This document shows, piece after piece, positions 11,416 through 13,646 of a stretch of DNA of 13,646 nt. The notes below the pieces were generated by a model. The model ran no database searches. It had not been told where the DNA came from and saw only the letters and a list, made by a program, of their open reading frames with translations. The first letter of the stretch is position 1, and each line of letters starts with the position of its first letter. The stretch comes from an uncultured Pseudomonadota bacterium (lineage in GTDB: Bacteria > Myxococcota_A > UBA9042 > CAIXZC01), in NCBI GenBank assembly GCA_937876385.1, contig CALFHQ010000040.1, positions 1-13,646 of the forward strand. Reading direction: 5' to 3'. A program made the position numbers and the translations under genes.

Positions 11416-13646
11416 TCACGGAGCGTGATAGAAGCCGTTGGAGACCTCCAGTTGGTACTCATCGCAAGAGGCGGGGAGTCCTGCCAAACGATAGACCTTG
11501 ACGTAGAAAATCTGACTGTTGTTGGTGCAAATATGATGCGTTTCGTCGGTAGGAGAAACGTCCCCCGATGCGACTCGACAGCCGCACTCTCCGCCAGGGT
11601 TGGGTCCGGGGGCTGCGTAGAAGTCGGTGTACCAGGAGAACTCCTCGTCCACTTCGCTGCAGATCTGATTGGAAGCGGCGCACCCGCCGCTGTGCACGTC
11701 GAAGACAAACTGGGCCTGGGGATTGGCGGTGAGTTTCACCGATACATGGAATGTGTCGCAATTACTGTCCGCCGTGTCCTCGGCCAGGAAGAAATACCAA
11801 TCCACATCGTCGATGCGAGGAAGCTTCCCGGACCAGAGGCTTGGTGCGGCCCCGAGATCCATGTAGGTGCCTAGGTTCTCGGCCTTCTGGCAGACATCAT
11901 TGCCGTTGCCTATCTCTACGTCGTTGCATTCGCAGCCATTTTCAACGTCTCCGTCTGTGTTGAACCAGTACTCGTCGCAGCTTGTGAGGACACAGACGCC
12001 GTCGATGCAATGGGACTCCTCCTGTCCCGACGAGGGGCACAGAACGGAATCGGGGAGTTGAGCTACATCCACGAGGGAATCGCAGTCGTTGTCCAATCCA
12101 TCGCAGACCTCGGGAGCATCAGGGCGCACCTCTTTCACGGCGTCGTTGCAGTCCCCATCAACGAGGGCCTGATACAGTCCCTCCGGCGCACACAGACAAC
12201 GTGAGTCGCCGGCGACTCCGTAGAGGTCCAAATCCGCGTCCAGGTAGTAGATCCGACAACCCGTAGCACCTTCCGGGTCAACCACCGAGTCGCAATCGTT
12301 GTCCTTGCCGTCGCAACCTTCCTCAGCGCCGACGTAGACTTCGGGGTCTGTATCGGCGCAATCCCCGGTGGTGTTCACCGTGTAGGGAGCAGATGGTCCG
12401 CATAAGCAACGGAAATTGGAAGGGTCGCCGGCTCCATCGTGGTCCAGATCCCGATACCAGGGACTGCAGCCAACAGAATCCGGGCCGTCAATGACGCCGT
12501 CACAGTTGTTCTCTACGCCGTCGCAGACTTCGGGGGTGAGAGAGGACACGTCAGAATTGAGAGGCTGACAGTCCGTTACGTCGGGGTCTCCGTCGTCATC
12601 TGAGTCAAGATCACAGACGTCTCCCAACCCATCGGAGTCGGAGTCTATCTGGTCGTAATTTTCCACCGTGGGGCAATTGTCCACGGCATTGACGACTCCA
12701 TCGCCATCGAGGTCGTCGTCACAGGGGTCGCCGAGACCGTCCCCATCGGTATCGAGTTGGGTTGGGTTGCTGTGTTCGGGGCAGTTGTCGTCGTCATTGG
12801 TCAGACCATCCCCGTCCCAGTCGTCGTCGCAGGCATCTCCCTCACCGTCCTGGTCAATGTCCCCCTGGTCCACGTTTGAAACCATGGGGCAGTTGTCTTC
12901 AAGGTCGACCACGGTGTCGTTGTCGTCATCGGGGTCACAGGGATTGCCCATTCCATCGTCGTCTGCATCTTCCTGATAGGGATTGTGGTACCCCGGGCAG
13001 TTGTCCTCGACATCCAAGACGGAGTCGTCATCGTCGTCATCGTCGCAAGGATCCCCCAACCCGTCGATGTCCAGGTCCTCCTGAGCCGGGTTTGAGATGA
13101 GGGGACAGTTGTCGTCGGCGTCTGGTATTGTGTCGCCGTCGTCATCGGGGTCGATGCAGTCTGCCTGGCCATCGGAGTTCAAATCCGGCCAGCCTTCGTC
13201 CACCAGACCGTTGCAGTTTTCGTCCAAGCCGTTGCACAACTCGGGCAGCCCTGGCGCCACCTGGCTGTTGGCATCGTCGCAATCGCCGGACTCTACCGCA
13301 GAGAAGGGGGGGGCAGGCTCGCAGAGGCAGGCTACCGGGCTGCTGACTCCTACGCCGTCACCATCGTTATCAACAAAGTAGAAAGAGCAATCCTCTGCTT
13401 CTTCGTCGACAAGGGTATCGCAGTCGTTGTCCAAACCGTCGCACCATTCCAAAGAGTCCTGATAGATGAGCCCATTGTCCGGAACGCAGTCGAAGACATC
13501 CGCTACGCCGTCCCCGTCGGAGTCCTGGCACGCGTCTCCCAGGGGGTTGTCGTCGGAATTCAACTGGTCGGCATTGGGGGTTTCGGGGCAGTTGTCTAAG
13601 TCGTTTGTGATGCCGTCCCCATCCTGGTCGTCATCACAGGCGTCGC
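11416..13646 (-). CDS. Secreted MopE / thrombospondin type-3 repeat protein (N-terminus beyond right edge)
   Basis: The frame is open to the right edge; 743 residues and the TGA stop are visible, with no start. Five MopE-type metal-binding motifs, mostly of the form CDGxDNDCD..VD, lie at 13405-13443, 13198-13236, 12487-12525, 12277-12315 and 12067-12105. Between the second and third lies a block of thrombospondin type-3 repeats (12565-13188), each ending in DNCP and rich in Asp-x-Asp-x-Asp-Gly calcium sites. Further TSP3 sequence (ITNDLDNCPETPNADQ) continues to the right edge. The last ~160 residues (11416-11900) form a separate C-terminal domain opening NDVCQKAENLG and containing DDVDWYFFL, like bacterial pre-peptidase C-terminal beta-sandwiches. 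The protein should be exported and calcium-binding, perhaps on the cell surface. MopE itself binds copper in Methylococcus; copper binding here is not shown. Confidence 0.9.
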   Translation of the reverse strand, partial: DACDDDQDGDGITNDLDNCPETPNADQLNSDDNPLGDACQDSDGDGVADVFDCVPDNGLIYQDSLEWCDGLDNDCDTLVDEEAEDCSFYFVDNDGDGVGVSSPVACLCEPAPPFSAVESGDCDDANSQVAPGLPELCNGLDENCNGLVDEGWPDLNSDGQADCIDPDDDGDTIPDADDNCPLISNPAQEDLDIDGLGDPCDDDDDDDSVLDVEDNCPGYHNPYQEDADDDGMGNPCDPDDDNDTVVDLEDNCPMVSNVDQGDIDQDGEGDACDDDWDGDGLTNDDDNCPEHSNPTQLDTDGDGLGDPCDDDLDGDGVVNAVDNCPTVENYDQIDSDSDGLGDVCDLDSDDDGDPDVTDCQPLNSDVSSLTPEVCDGVENNCDGVIDGPDSVGCSPWYRDLDHDGAGDPSNFRCLCGPSAPYTVNTTGDCADTDPEVYVGAEEGCDGKDNDCDSVVDPEGATGCRIYYLDADLDLYGVAGDSRCLCAPEGLYQALVDGDCNDAVKEVRPDAPEVCDGLDNDCDSLVDVAQLPDSVLCPSSGQEESHCIDGVCVLTSCDEYWFNTDGDVENGCECNDVEIGNGNDVCQKAENLGTYMDLGAAPSLWSGKLPRIDDVDWYFFLAEDTADSNCDTFHVSVKLTANPQAQFVFDVHSGGCAASNQICSEVDEEFSWYTDFYAAPGPNPGGECGCRVASGDVSPTDETHHICTNNSQIFYVKVYRLAGLPASCDEYQLEVSNGFYHAP
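12565..13188 (-). repeat. Thrombospondin type-3 block with exact 108-base period
   Basis: Five successive DNCP motifs recur every 36 residues (108 bases) without a single indel. Each unit carries the Asp-rich pattern DxDxDGxGDxCDxDxDxDG typical of TSP3 calcium-binding repeats. The constant length suggests growth by unequal recombination or strong structural constraint. The units have diverged in codons and residues, so this is not a recent expansion. Confidence 0.85.

Overview
The window looks like part of the chromosome of a Gram-negative bacterium of the former Deltaproteobacteria, most likely Myxococcota (Bradymonadia- or Polyangia-like). This is inferred from predicted outer-membrane lipoproteins, a large secreted protein mixing MopE-type metal-binding motifs with thrombospondin type-3 repeats, and AGGAGG-type ribosome sites before most genes. 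No rRNA or tRNA gene, CRISPR array or insertion sequence is visible.

Layout, left to right. Bases 1-298 (minus) hold the N-terminal part of a RadC-like protein. Bases 444-2872 (minus) hold hisS and a TPR-like lipoprotein joined by a 4-base ATGA overlap. Bases 2873-4193 form a small accessory island on the plus strand: a Phd/YefM antitoxin, then 236 bases later a RelE/ParE toxin. Short CCCTCCGTTCC repeats, all in one orientation, lie upstream of, between and downstream of the two genes. Bases 4194-7130 (minus) hold a tight three-gene sugar cassette: a UDP-galactopyranose-mutase-like flavoprotein, a GT2 glycosyltransferase and a CE4 deacetylase. Bases 7229-8783 (minus) hold a PPC/DUF296-domain protein and a short-chain dehydrogenase, read from a consensus-quality sigma-70 promoter. 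Bases 8884-13646 (minus) encode exported proteins: a small lipoprotein, a 624-residue lipoprotein of unknown family, and the C-terminal 743 residues of the MopE/TSP3 protein, which runs off the right edge.

How the genes may work together. The glycosyltransferase and deacetylase probably make and then N-deacylate a lipid-linked or surface sugar, with the flavoprotein in the same pathway. The three right-hand genes encode envelope or surface proteins. The toxin-antitoxin island is a separate module lying between housekeeping and envelope genes.

The most unusual signal is the repeat family tied to the toxin-antitoxin locus: six exact copies and three one-mismatch copies of an 11-mer within 1.2 kb, and no comparable copies noticed elsewhere in the window. 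Other points of interest are two operator-like inverted repeats, G/C homopolymer runs at surface-protein genes, and a HisRS with eukaryote-like signature motifs.
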